Source: Actinobacteria bacterium UBA2184 (GTDB lineage Bacteria; Actinomycetota; Coriobacteriia; Anaerosomatales; Anaerosomataceae). From it: 13,662 nt of DNA. Both the position numbers and the translations under genes were made by a program. The notes under the pieces were generated by a model. The model saw nothing but the letters and a program-made list of their open reading frames with translations, had not been told where the DNA came from and did no database searches. Location: the NCBI GenBank assembly GCA_002328745.1, contig DCVQ01000033.1, positions 31,254 through 44,915 on the forward strand, read 5' to 3'. Below are positions 7,399 to 13,292 of the stretch, piece after piece. The stretch's first letter is position 1; every line of letters begins with the position of its first letter.

Positions 7399-7407
7399 AG
7401 TCTACCA
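7399..7407 (-). promoter_or_regulatory. Weak extended -10 promoter candidate for the NlpC/P60 gene
   Basis: The minus strand reads TGGTAGACT, a TGn extension plus a hexamer with four matches to TATAAT. It would start transcription near 7392, about 70 bases before the ATG at 7321. No convincing -35 element is visible. The 156-base gap after apt makes some promoter here plausible. Confidence 0.3.
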
Positions 7408-7423
7408 TACCCGCCCGGCAGCA

Positions 7424-7446
7424 TTCGTTCTCCCTACGTGAACGAA
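7424..7446. repeat. Inverted repeat TTCGTTC-N9-GAACGAA between apt and the NlpC/P60 gene
   Basis: There are perfect 7-base arms at 7424-7430 and 7440-7446 with a 9-base spacer. The site lies 32 bases after the apt stop and about 20 bases upstream of the candidate -10 at 7399-7407. It could be a weak terminator hairpin for apt (no U-tract follows) or an operator for the hydrolase gene. Confidence 0.4.
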
Positions 7447-7477
7447 GGCCCGCCGGACCCGGTTACGCCCTTGTGCG

Positions 7478-7993
7478 TCAGTCGACGTGGATGAGCGACA
7501 CGATCTTGGGCTCGCCGAGCTTCTCGCGGCCGCCGAGGAAGTCCAGCTCGATGAGGAACGCGAACCCCGCGACCGTGGCGCCCATCTTGCCCACCAGCGC
7601 CGCCTTCGCGGCGGCGGTGCCGCCCGTCGCGAGAACGTCATCGACGATCAGCACGACATCGGAGGGCCCGAACGCGTCGGTGTGCACCTCAAGCGAGTCC
7701 GTCCCGTACTCGAGGTCGTACGTGTGAGAGGTCGTGTCCCAGGGCAGCTTCCCGGGCTTGCGGGCGGGAACGAACCCGGCGCCCAGCCGGTACGCCAGCG
7801 CGCCGCCGAAGATGAAGCCGCGCGCTTCGGCACCCATGACCTTGGTGACCCCCACGTTTTCGTAGGCGATCGCGATGGTGTCGATGGCCGCGCGGAACCC
7901 CTCCGGGCTCGCAAGAAGCGGCGTGATGTCCTTGAAGACGATGCCTTCCTTGGGGAAATCGTGGATGTCCCTGATGTATCGTTCCAGATCCAC
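7478..7993 (-). CDS. apt: Adenine phosphoribosyltransferase
   Basis: This 171-residue cytoplasmic purine-salvage enzyme converts adenine and PRPP to AMP. The N-terminus has the typical IRDIHDFPKEGIVFKDITPLL. ARGFIFGGALAYRLGAGFVP follows, and the PRPP-binding loop VVLIVDDVLATGGT lies at residues 113-126. Length matches the family. It starts at a GTG (7993-7991) with AAGGAG seven bases upstream. It lies 58 bases after hpt, so adenine and hypoxanthine/guanine salvage enzymes are probably co-transcribed. It is the last gene of the block that begins with the RsiG-like gene. Confidence 0.96.
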   Translation of the reverse strand: MDLERYIRDIHDFPKEGIVFKDITPLLASPEGFRAAIDTIAIAYENVGVTKVMGAEARGFIFGGALAYRLGAGFVPARKPGKLPWDTTSHTYDLEYGTDSLEVHTDAFGPSDVVLIVDDVLATGGTAAAKAALVGKMGATVAGFAFLIELDFLGGREKLGEPKIVSLIHVD

Positions 7994-8051
7994 TGCGCGC
8001 TCCTTCTTGCCCGTGTCGAGTGTTGTCGCTCCTTAAGGGTACCACCTGCGC

Positions 8052-8600
8052 TTACGTGCCCTCCCACACCTCGTCTTTGAGGGTGGCGATGTACCGCACA
8101 TTGCGCCAGAGCCCATCGAGGTCGAGTCCGTAGCCCACGAGGAACCTGTCGGGGACCGAGAAGCCCCGGTACTCGATGGGAAGGTCCACGAGCCGCCGCA
8201 CGTCCTTGTCGAGCAGCGTGCACACGGTGAGGCTCGCGGGCTTGCGCTGACGCAGGACCTTCAGGAGGTAGTTGAGGGTCAGACCGGTGTCGATGATGTC
8301 CTCCACCATCAGCACGTCGCGACCCTCGATCGGGTCGGCAAGGTCCTTGGTGATGGCCACCGCGCCCGCGGCCTGCGGGCGGTATGCCGAGATCGCCATG
8401 AAGTCCATCGTGAGCGGAAGCTCGACGGCGCGCACGAGGTCGGCGAGAAAGAACGATCCGCCCTTGAGCACGGTGATCAGCACGGGGTCGCGGCCTGCGT
8501 AATCAGCGGTTATCCGGCTGCCGAGAGCGGAGACGGCTCCGGCGATCTGGTCCTCGGTGAGGAGGATCCGCTCCATGCGGTCGTCGGGAAACCCGGTCAT
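8052..8600 (-). CDS. hpt: Hypoxanthine(-guanine) phosphoribosyltransferase
   Basis: This 182-residue enzyme transfers phosphoribose from PRPP to hypoxanthine and/or guanine, giving IMP/GMP. LKGGSFFLADLVR (PPi-binding loop, about residues 45-57) and the PRPP motif VLMVEDIIDTGLTL (96-109) are intact. The C-terminal FLVGYGLDLDGLWRNVRYI carries the purine-contacting segment. The ATG at 8600 overlaps the stop of the upstream nuclease-fold gene as ATGA; a second Met at residue 9 (8576) is possible but has no ribosome binding site. In several bacteria hpt neighbours tilS and ftsH; here it instead follows regulatory genes, and no tilS or ftsH is in the window. Confidence 0.96.
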   Translation of the reverse strand: MTGFPDDRMERILLTEDQIAGAVSALGSRITADYAGRDPVLITVLKGGSFFLADLVRAVELPLTMDFMAISAYRPQAAGAVAITKDLADPIEGRDVLMVEDIIDTGLTLNYLLKVLRQRKPASLTVCTLLDKDVRRLVDLPIEYRGFSVPDRFLVGYGLDLDGLWRNVRYIATLKDEVWEGT

Positions 8601-9037
8601 CTCGCGCCGCCGCCCGGGCTCGCGACATCGAGGCCGCCTCCATCACGATGCTCTCTGACACGCACGGGAATGCCGAACTTGAAGAGCAGCTTCCGGAAGT
8701 CCTTCTGGTACAGGATCTTGATCGACACGTCGGGATAGAGCTCCTTCAAGCGGCGTACCTTGCGGTTCTTCTTGGTCACGAGCTTCTGGTTCATCGTGGT
8801 GAGCTCGATGTAGAGGTCGAACTCGGGCAGGTAGAAGTCGGGCGAGAAGGACGCCAGGACGTTGCCCTCGCGGTCCCACTCGAGCGGGAACGTCGTGGGC
8901 TCGTACTCCCAGGTGATGCGATAGAAGTCGAGGATCTGCGCGGCGACGCGCTCGCTCGGGTGGGCGAACGACGTGGCCGCTACCCGCTCGGATACGGGCC
9001 ACTCGTGCGCATTCTCCTCAAGCAGTTCTTTGGTCAT
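8597..9037 (-). CDS. Small PD-(D/E)XK nuclease-like fold protein, function unknown
   Basis: This is a 146-residue protein that I cannot assign to a named family. Its layout matches the restriction-endonuclease-like core seen in TnsA-type and related PD-(D/E)XK proteins: a first helix with Glu29 (HPSERVAAQILDFY), then WEYEP at 43-47, then a strand with SFSPDFYLPEFDLYIELTT. The acidic pair is Pro66-Asp67 and the second acid is Glu78, but the usual Lys two residues later is Thr80. Basic residues follow (LVTKKNRKVRRLK). The last 20 residues are Gly/Asp/Arg-rich and probably disordered. The ATG at 9037 lies five bases after the merR stop, and the gene ends overlapping the hpt start. It may be an inactive or repurposed nuclease fold, or one with a relocated catalytic base. 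The fold call comes from motif reading only. Confidence 0.75.
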   Translation of the reverse strand: MTKELLEENAHEWPVSERVAATSFAHPSERVAAQILDFYRITWEYEPTTFPLEWDREGNVLASFSPDFYLPEFDLYIELTTMNQKLVTKKNRKVRRLKELYPDVSIKILYQKDFRKLLFKFGIPVRVREHRDGGGLDVASPGGGAR

Positions 9038-9042
9038 GTGGG

Positions 9043-9753
9043 TCAGCCGAGATCCTCGAACAGCCGGCCGACGGCGCGCCGGACCATGCGCTCCTTCAGG
9101 TCGCTCGTCGCTCGCATGAGCTCGCCGAGCGTCTCCACGAGCTTCTGGCGTGCCTCGGGAGTCCGATGGCGCGCGGACGGCATCAGGACCTGCTGGAGGA
9201 ACGACGCCTCTCGCTCGGACGCCGTCTCGTACATCCGAAGATGGCGCGGCTCGATGCCGAACCTTCGCAGGTCCCAGCACGCGTGAGCGATCCCCACGTC
9301 GGGTCCGGGCAGCTCCTCCCCGTGCGGACCGCTGACGAGCGTCACCAGACCGAAAGACGCCAGTTCGCGAATGAACGCGATCGGCAGTCCGAGCGTGTCG
9401 GGTGCGCGGTCGAGCGGCACGGTCTCGGCTGCCTCGAGCGGCAGCGCCATGGTCTCGCTGCGCTCGACGACCGGGCGCAGCTCCTGCGGCACCTTGCCTT
9501 TGTCGAGGTCCTCGAGCTTCTCCCGGATCACCGACAGCGGCATGAAGTGCTCGCGCTGCAGCCGCAGCACCAGCTCGAGCCGCTGCACGTCGCTCGGCCG
9601 GAACGTCCGGTAGCCTCCCGGCGTGCGCTCCGGCGACACGAGGCCCTCGTCTTCGAGGAACCGGACCTTCGAGATCGTGAGGTCGGGATACGTGGCCGCC
9701 AGCTTCTCGACCACTTCCCCTATGGTGAGGTAGTCGCGGACCTTCGGGGCCAT
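9043..9753 (-). CDS. MerR-family transcriptional regulator (Rv1828/FtsR-like)
   Basis: This 236-residue DNA-binding regulator has a MerR winged helix-turn-helix at about residues 8-80: LTIGEVVEKLAATYPDLTIS, KVRFLEDEGLVSPERTPGGY, then a second helix pair ending in IREKLEDLDKG. The extra residues between the first two helices (ATYPDLTIS) resemble the actinobacterial Rv1828/FtsR subgroup. The remaining 150 residues form a helical effector domain without the metal-binding cysteines of classical MerR. The ATG at 9753 follows the FHA gene's TAG stop directly, with GGGAGGT just upstream. The FHA-MerR pair matches the garA-Rv1828 arrangement of mycobacteria, where FtsR-type relatives regulate cell division genes. 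Targets here are unknown. Confidence 0.85.
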   Translation of the reverse strand: MAPKVRDYLTIGEVVEKLAATYPDLTISKVRFLEDEGLVSPERTPGGYRTFRPSDVQRLELVLRLQREHFMPLSVIREKLEDLDKGKVPQELRPVVERSETMALPLEAAETVPLDRAPDTLGLPIAFIRELASFGLVTLVSGPHGEELPGPDVGIAHACWDLRRFGIEPRHLRMYETASEREASFLQQVLMPSARHRTPEARQKLVETLGELMRATSDLKERMVRRAVGRLFEDLG

Positions 9754-10203
9754 CTACGCACCTCCCGGGCCGATGAACATCATCTGGAAGCGCCCGACTT
9801 GCAGCACGTCGCCATTTGAAAGAGTCGCGGTCTCGACGAGCGTGTCGTTGATGTACGTGCCGTTGAGCGAGCCCGTGTCCTCGATCGACACGCCGTTCTC
9901 GCTCACGCGGACGAGGGCGTGATGGCGCGAGACCGTCACGTCGTTCAAGAAGATGTCGCTCCCCGGATCCCGGCCGATCGACACCTCCGGTCGCTCGAGG
10001 TAGAAGCGCTCCCCCACCTCGGCACCCTTCAGGACGACGAGCACGGGCACGTCGGACGCATCGAACTCGATGCCGTACGCGGCGAGGGCCGCTTCAGCGA
10101 CAGCGGGAAACGACTCCGTCGCCCCTTCGAGCCGTGCGCCGCACTCCGGACACGACCCATCGCCCGGCCGGACGGCCGCGCCGCACCCTGGACACAGCTC
10201 CAT
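9754..10203 (-). CDS. Zinc-ribbon plus FHA-domain protein, GarA-like
   Basis: This protein joins an N-terminal CxxC...CxxC zinc ribbon to a phosphothreonine-binding FHA domain. Residues 7-24, counted from the ATG at 10212, read CPGCGAAVRPGDGSCPEC. The FHA domain spans about residues 57-148, with the binding residues Gly80-Arg81, Ser95 and His98 (TVSRHHA) and Asn117 (GSLNGTYIN) present. The wording DIFLNDVTVSRHHA and NGDVLQVGRF is very close to GarA/OdhI, which control 2-oxoglutarate and glutamate enzymes after kinase phosphorylation. The double-Thr ETTS phosphosite of those proteins is not seen; the nearest equivalent is ATESF at 31-35. Three in-frame ATGs cluster at 10212, 10209 and 10203. 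I list 10203 because GGAG lies nine bases before it. The role as a GarA-type switch is inferred. Confidence 0.85.
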   Translation of the reverse strand: MELCPGCGAAVRPGDGSCPECGARLEGATESFPAVAEAALAAYGIEFDASDVPVLVVLKGAEVGERFYLERPEVSIGRDPGSDIFLNDVTVSRHHALVRVSENGVSIEDTGSLNGTYINDTLVETATLSNGDVLQVGRFQMMFIGPGGA

Positions 10204-10240
10204 CAACATCATCTCCAGCCGGCGGTGCCGGCATCGAACG

Positions 10241-10501
10241 CTAGTCGAGCAGGCCGAATTCCCGCGTCTTGAACGACTCGGCGATCTGCTGCTCGAGCGC
10301 CACGAACACCTCGGGGTTCTCGAGCACCTTGGCCAGACGCTCCTCGCTCAGGCGGTTCTTCACGTACGGATCGTGAAGCGCCTCCGACAGCTTTCGGCCG
10401 CTGTGGACTTCACGTATCACGTACTCGACCACACGCTCCTCGACGACATCGATCGCCATCTCATCGAGGAACTTCTGGATCTTCTCAGCGATGCTCGCCA
10501 C
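10241..10501 (-). CDS. Conserved-looking small helical protein, function unknown
   Basis: I do not recognise this 86-residue protein. It appears soluble and almost fully alpha-helical, rich in Glu, Lys, Val and Leu, with no Cys, no signal peptide and no membrane segment. Central sequence features are VVEERVVEYVIREVHSGRKL, then EALHDPYVKNRLSEE, then VLENPEVFVALEQQI. It begins at a GTG (10501-10499) preceded by AGGAGG with five bases of spacing, a strong ribosome binding site that supports a real gene. It sits 41 bases after the RsiG-like gene and about 37 bases before the GarA-like FHA gene, so it is probably part of the same signalling operon. A protein-protein interaction role is possible but unproven. 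Confidence 0.75.
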   Translation of the reverse strand: MASIAEKIQKFLDEMAIDVVEERVVEYVIREVHSGRKLSEALHDPYVKNRLSEERLAKVLENPEVFVALEQQIAESFKTREFGLLD

Positions 10502-10542
10502 ACGTGCCTCCTTACGGGAACCGGGCCTTTGAACGGTGCCGG

Positions 10543-10857
10543 TCAGTCATCCACATCGTCGAAATCGTCGTCATCGGTCACGTCCACGCGTGACACCCCG
10601 CGCAGGTCGTTGGCGAGGATGTCGATCAGCCGCTCGATATCGCTGCCGGATACGATGTCCCGACCGGCCTCGCGATCCTCTTTCAGCCGCCGTACGAGCT
10701 CGGCCCGCAGGATGTCGATCTTGCCGTGCAGCACCCGGCGCCGGTAGCTCACGCGCTGCTCATCGGCGTACAGCTCGTCGAGCAGCGCCCGCAACTCCTC
10801 GACCGGCCGCTCGTGCAGGTTCAGGAGACGATCGTCGCCCGCTCCTCGTTCTTTCAC
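10543..10857 (-). CDS. RsiG-like protein, candidate c-di-GMP-responsive anti-sigma factor
   Basis: This 104-residue helical protein resembles RsiG, the anti-sigma factor of WhiG that binds c-di-GMP through the signature E-x3-S-x2-R-x3-Q-x3-D. Here the segment EQRVSYRRRVLHGKID gives Glu33, Ser37, Arg40, His44 and Asp48, so four of five signature residues are kept and the Gln is His. Only one signature is present, as described for Rubrobacter RsiG, which acts as a homodimer; Streptomyces RsiG carries two. A second helix (72-85) follows, then an acidic tail of Asp residues. The GTG start at 10857 has GGAGGGG four bases upstream. A candidate extended -10 promoter lies about 47-55 bases further up, making it the first gene of the block. 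No WhiG-type sigma gene is in the window. This is a family call by motif, not by alignment. Confidence 0.7.
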   Translation of the reverse strand: MKERGAGDDRLLNLHERPVEELRALLDELYADEQRVSYRRRVLHGKIDILRAELVRRLKEDREAGRDIVSGSDIERLIDILANDLRGVSRVDVTDDDDFDDVDD

Positions 10858-10883
10858 GATGCCCCTCCGCTCGGTGCCGTGCA

Positions 10884-10969
10884 GGCCTATCTCACACGCT
10901 CACAGTGTAGCAGACGCCGTGCTCGCCGGGGTCTGGACCTCAGGTCGACATTCAGCGGACCGATAGGCC
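10884..10969. repeat. Separated inverted repeat GGCCTATC / GATAGGCC around the promoter
   Basis: There are perfect 8-base arms at 10884-10891 and 10962-10969, 70 bases apart, one on each side of the candidate -10 at 10904-10912. Possible meanings are a two-site operator for one regulator (with looping), or a long-range stem in read-through RNA from the ligase gene. No nearer pairing extends the arms. Confidence 0.4.
10904..10912 (-). promoter_or_regulatory. Extended -10 promoter candidate for the RsiG-like operon
   Basis: The minus strand reads TGCTACACT: a TGn extension and a hexamer matching TATAAT at four of six positions. It has the same TGCTA core as the candidate in front of iorA. Transcription would start near 10897, about 40 bases before the GTG. 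No clear -35 is visible. The 135-base gap after the lipoate ligase gene is the longest space in this half of the window. Confidence 0.4.
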
Positions 10970-10992
10970 GACTGATCCTGCATTCTTGCTGG

Positions 10993-11772
10993 TCAGAGAC
11001 TGAAAAGTGGTCGCGTCGCATCTGCCGCCCCGCGCTCGTCTTCGCTGAGGACCCCTCGCTCCACGCGGATGCCGAGGCCGCGGCGAAAACCATCAGCCAC
11101 CGCCCGTTCGAGCGCGTCGTCGCCCGGCCGGCGGCCGAGCAGCCCCCCGATCGTACGCGTCGTGGCCTCGAGAGCGCTGCGTTGGCCCGGATCGAGGCCG
11201 AACAGCGCGCTCTCCCGCCTCACGTCCCGCGACACGACGAACGACCCGTGCTGCAGGCACGAGCCGCGGTGCCACATCTGCGCGCTTCCCGAGAGCTTGG
11301 CCACGCCGATCGAAACGTCGGCGTGCGTCGCGTGAAGATAGCAGGCGCCCGCTCCCCGCTCCCCCCGGGACCGCGAGGTCAGCGCCGCTTCGATGCCGAG
11401 CTGGCGGTACGCCTCGACGAGCGCGCCGCACAGGTAGCGGTAGCTCGCCGCCACGCCCCGAGGCACGCCGTCGTCGACGCCCGCCACCACGGAGTACGTG
11501 AGCTCGTCGTCGTGCAGCACTCCCCTGCCGCCGGTCGGCCGCCTGCAGAGAGCCACGCCCTCGCGCTCGCACGCGGCCCGGTCCACGTCTTCTTCGGGCT
11601 GGAACCGGCCCAGCGAGACGGTCGGCGCGGACCAGCGATACAGCCGAAGCGTGGGGGGCGCCGCACCGGCCTCGTGGGCGTCGAGCATCGCGCGGTCGAC
11701 GGCCATGTTCAGAGCGCCTTCCGCGGGGTCGTCGACGATCAGCCTCCAGGCGCCCATGCGCTCAACCGTCAC
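10993..11772 (-). CDS. Lipoate/octanoate-protein ligase family protein (LipM/LplA type)
   Basis: This 259-residue enzyme of the biotin/lipoate A/B transferase family attaches lipoate or octanoate to lipoyl domains such as glycine cleavage H protein. Family motifs are present: GALNMAVDRAML, PTVSLGRFQP, and RRPTGGRGVLHDDELTYSVV at residues 77-96. The acyl-binding Lys is Lys159 (KLSGSAQ), followed by LQHGSF. A Cys (Cys144 in ACYLHATHAD) lies 15 residues before it, where LipM-type octanoyltransferases have their catalytic Cys, so it may transfer octanoyl groups from ACP rather than ligate free lipoate. The GTG at 11772 overlaps the gcvPB stop as GTGA; an internal ATG at 11757 is an alternative start. 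Position directly after gcvPB supports service to the glycine cleavage system. Confidence 0.88.
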   Translation of the reverse strand: MTVERMGAWRLIVDDPAEGALNMAVDRAMLDAHEAGAAPPTLRLYRWSAPTVSLGRFQPEEDVDRAACEREGVALCRRPTGGRGVLHDDELTYSVVAGVDDGVPRGVAASYRYLCGALVEAYRQLGIEAALTSRSRGERGAGACYLHATHADVSIGVAKLSGSAQMWHRGSCLQHGSFVVSRDVRRESALFGLDPGQRSALEATTRTIGGLLGRRPGDDALERAVADGFRRGLGIRVERGVLSEDERGAADATRPLFSL

Positions 11773-13292
11773 GCTTCGGCCGGACGCCACGCCAGGTCGG
11801 GCTCCTTGACCGCCCGCGCCTCGTCGAGCCGCCGCACCGGGGTCGTGTACGGCGCGCCGCGCACCAGCTCGGGGTCGCTCGCGGCCTCGCCGTCGATGCG
11901 CACAAGCACGTCCGCGAAACGGTCGAGCGTCTCCTTGCTCTCGGTCTCGGTCGGCTCGATCATCATCGCCTCGTCCACGATGAGCGGGAAGTAGATCGTC
12001 GGGGGGTGGATGCCGTAGTCGAGCAGACGCTTGGCCACGTCGAGCGTCCTCACGCCGTGCTCGCGCCGCATGCGGCCGCCCGAGAGCACGAACTCGTGCA
12101 TGCAGGTGCGGTCGTACGGCAGCTCCCAGACGGCCTTCAGCCGCTCCTTGAGGTAGTTGGCCGACAGCACAGCCTGCTCGGCCACCTCGGTCAGGCCGTC
12201 ACCGCCCACGGCGCGGATGTACGCGTACGCCCGCACGAGCACGCCGACGTTGCCGAGATACGACCGCACGCGCCCGATCGAGCGCTCGGGCGTCATGAGG
12301 CCGAAGCTGCCGTCGGCGTGACGCACCGCCACGGGACCCGGCAGGAAGGGCGCCAGCGCCCGGGATGCCGCCACCGGTCCGGCGCCCGGACCGCCGCCGC
12401 CGTGGGGCGTGGCGAACGTCTTGTGGAGGTTGATGTGCAGCGCGTCGAAGCCCATGTCGCCCGGACGGACCTTGCCGAGGACAGCGTTGAGGTTGGCGCC
12501 GTCGCAGTACGCGAGCGCCCCGACCGCGTGCACCGCCCCGGTGATCTCGAGGATGTTCTCGTCGAACAACCCGAGCGTGTTGGGGTTCGTGAGCATGAGC
12601 GCCGCCACGTCGGCGTCGAGCGCTCGTCTCAGCGCCTCGACGTCGACCCCGCCCCGCTCGTTGCTCGGCACCTGGGTGACCTCGTAGCCGCACATCGCGA
12701 CCGTCGCGGGATTGGTGCCGTGGGCCGAGTCGGGCACGATGACCCGGCGCCGCGCGTCACCGTTGGCCGCGTGATACGCGCGTATGGCGAGGAGCGCCGT
12801 GAGCTCGCCGTGCGCGCCGGCCGCGGGCTGCAGCGTCACCGCGGGCAGGCCGGCCACCTCGGCCAGCGACTCCTGCAGCTCGACGAGGAGCTCGAGGAGG
12901 CCCTGCACGCTCGACGCCGGCTGATACGGGTGCGCCGACGCGAAACCGGGAAGCCGGCACGCACGTTCGTCGATGCGCGGGTTGTACTTCATGGTGCAGC
13001 TGCCGAGCGGATAGAAGCCCGAGTCAACGCCGAAGTTCGCCGAGGCGAGCGCCTCGTAGTGGCGCGCGATCTCGACCTCGGTGACGTGCGGAAGAGCAGG
13101 CGCCGCAGTGCGGACGTACCCGCCGAGCGCCTCATCGAGCGGCACCTCGGGCACATCGAGTGCGGGCGCCTCCACGCAGCGCGACTCTGGCGCGCCACGC
13201 TCGAAGATCAGCCTCCCGGTCGCCGGCTCGGTCTCGGGAACGCGCTTGCTCGCGGTATCCGGCGCATCCGCGCGGGGATCGTGTCCGCTCAC
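11769..13292 (-). CDS. gcvPB: Glycine dehydrogenase (decarboxylating) subunit 2
   Basis: This 507-residue PLP-dependent subunit of the split P protein of the glycine cleavage system works with GcvPA to decarboxylate glycine and pass the aminomethyl group to lipoylated H protein. The PLP lysine is Lys291 in LHKTFATPHGGGGPG, the invariant P-protein motif. Other family landmarks are GFYPLGSCTMKYNPRI, VPDSAHGTNPATV, LTNPNTLGLF and CDGANLNAVLG, and the C-terminal part has KRLLDYGIHPPTIYFPLIV. The GTG start at 13292-13290 overlaps the gcvPA stop as GTGA; the frame remains open upstream, but that is a gcvPA shadow. The N-terminal 35 residues are variable and charged. Length is slightly above the usual 480-490. 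Confidence 0.95.
   Translation of the reverse strand: MSGHDPRADAPDTASKRVPETEPATGRLIFERGAPESRCVEAPALDVPEVPLDEALGGYVRTAAPALPHVTEVEIARHYEALASANFGVDSGFYPLGSCTMKYNPRIDERACRLPGFASAHPYQPASSVQGLLELLVELQESLAEVAGLPAVTLQPAAGAHGELTALLAIRAYHAANGDARRRVIVPDSAHGTNPATVAMCGYEVTQVPSNERGGVDVEALRRALDADVAALMLTNPNTLGLFDENILEITGAVHAVGALAYCDGANLNAVLGKVRPGDMGFDALHINLHKTFATPHGGGGPGAGPVAASRALAPFLPGPVAVRHADGSFGLMTPERSIGRVRSYLGNVGVLVRAYAYIRAVGGDGLTEVAEQAVLSANYLKERLKAVWELPYDRTCMHEFVLSGGRMRREHGVRTLDVAKRLLDYGIHPPTIYFPLIVDEAMMIEPTETESKETLDRFADVLVRIDGEAASDPELVRGAPYTTPVRRLDEARAVKEPDLAWRPAEA

Noticed and set aside
5987..7441. A 484-codon plus-strand open frame opposite the NlpC/P60 gene
   Set aside because: The leucine/arginine-rich repeats are the complement of the coiled-coil codons of the hydrolase.
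7424..7446. LexA box
   Set aside because: The arms read GTTC then GAAC, the opposite order from the GAAC-N4-GTTC type box, and the spacer is nine bases.
10726..11994. A 422-codon plus-strand open frame across the RsiG-like and ligase genes
   Set aside because: It spans two real minus-strand genes and the promoter gap between them, and shows no domain.
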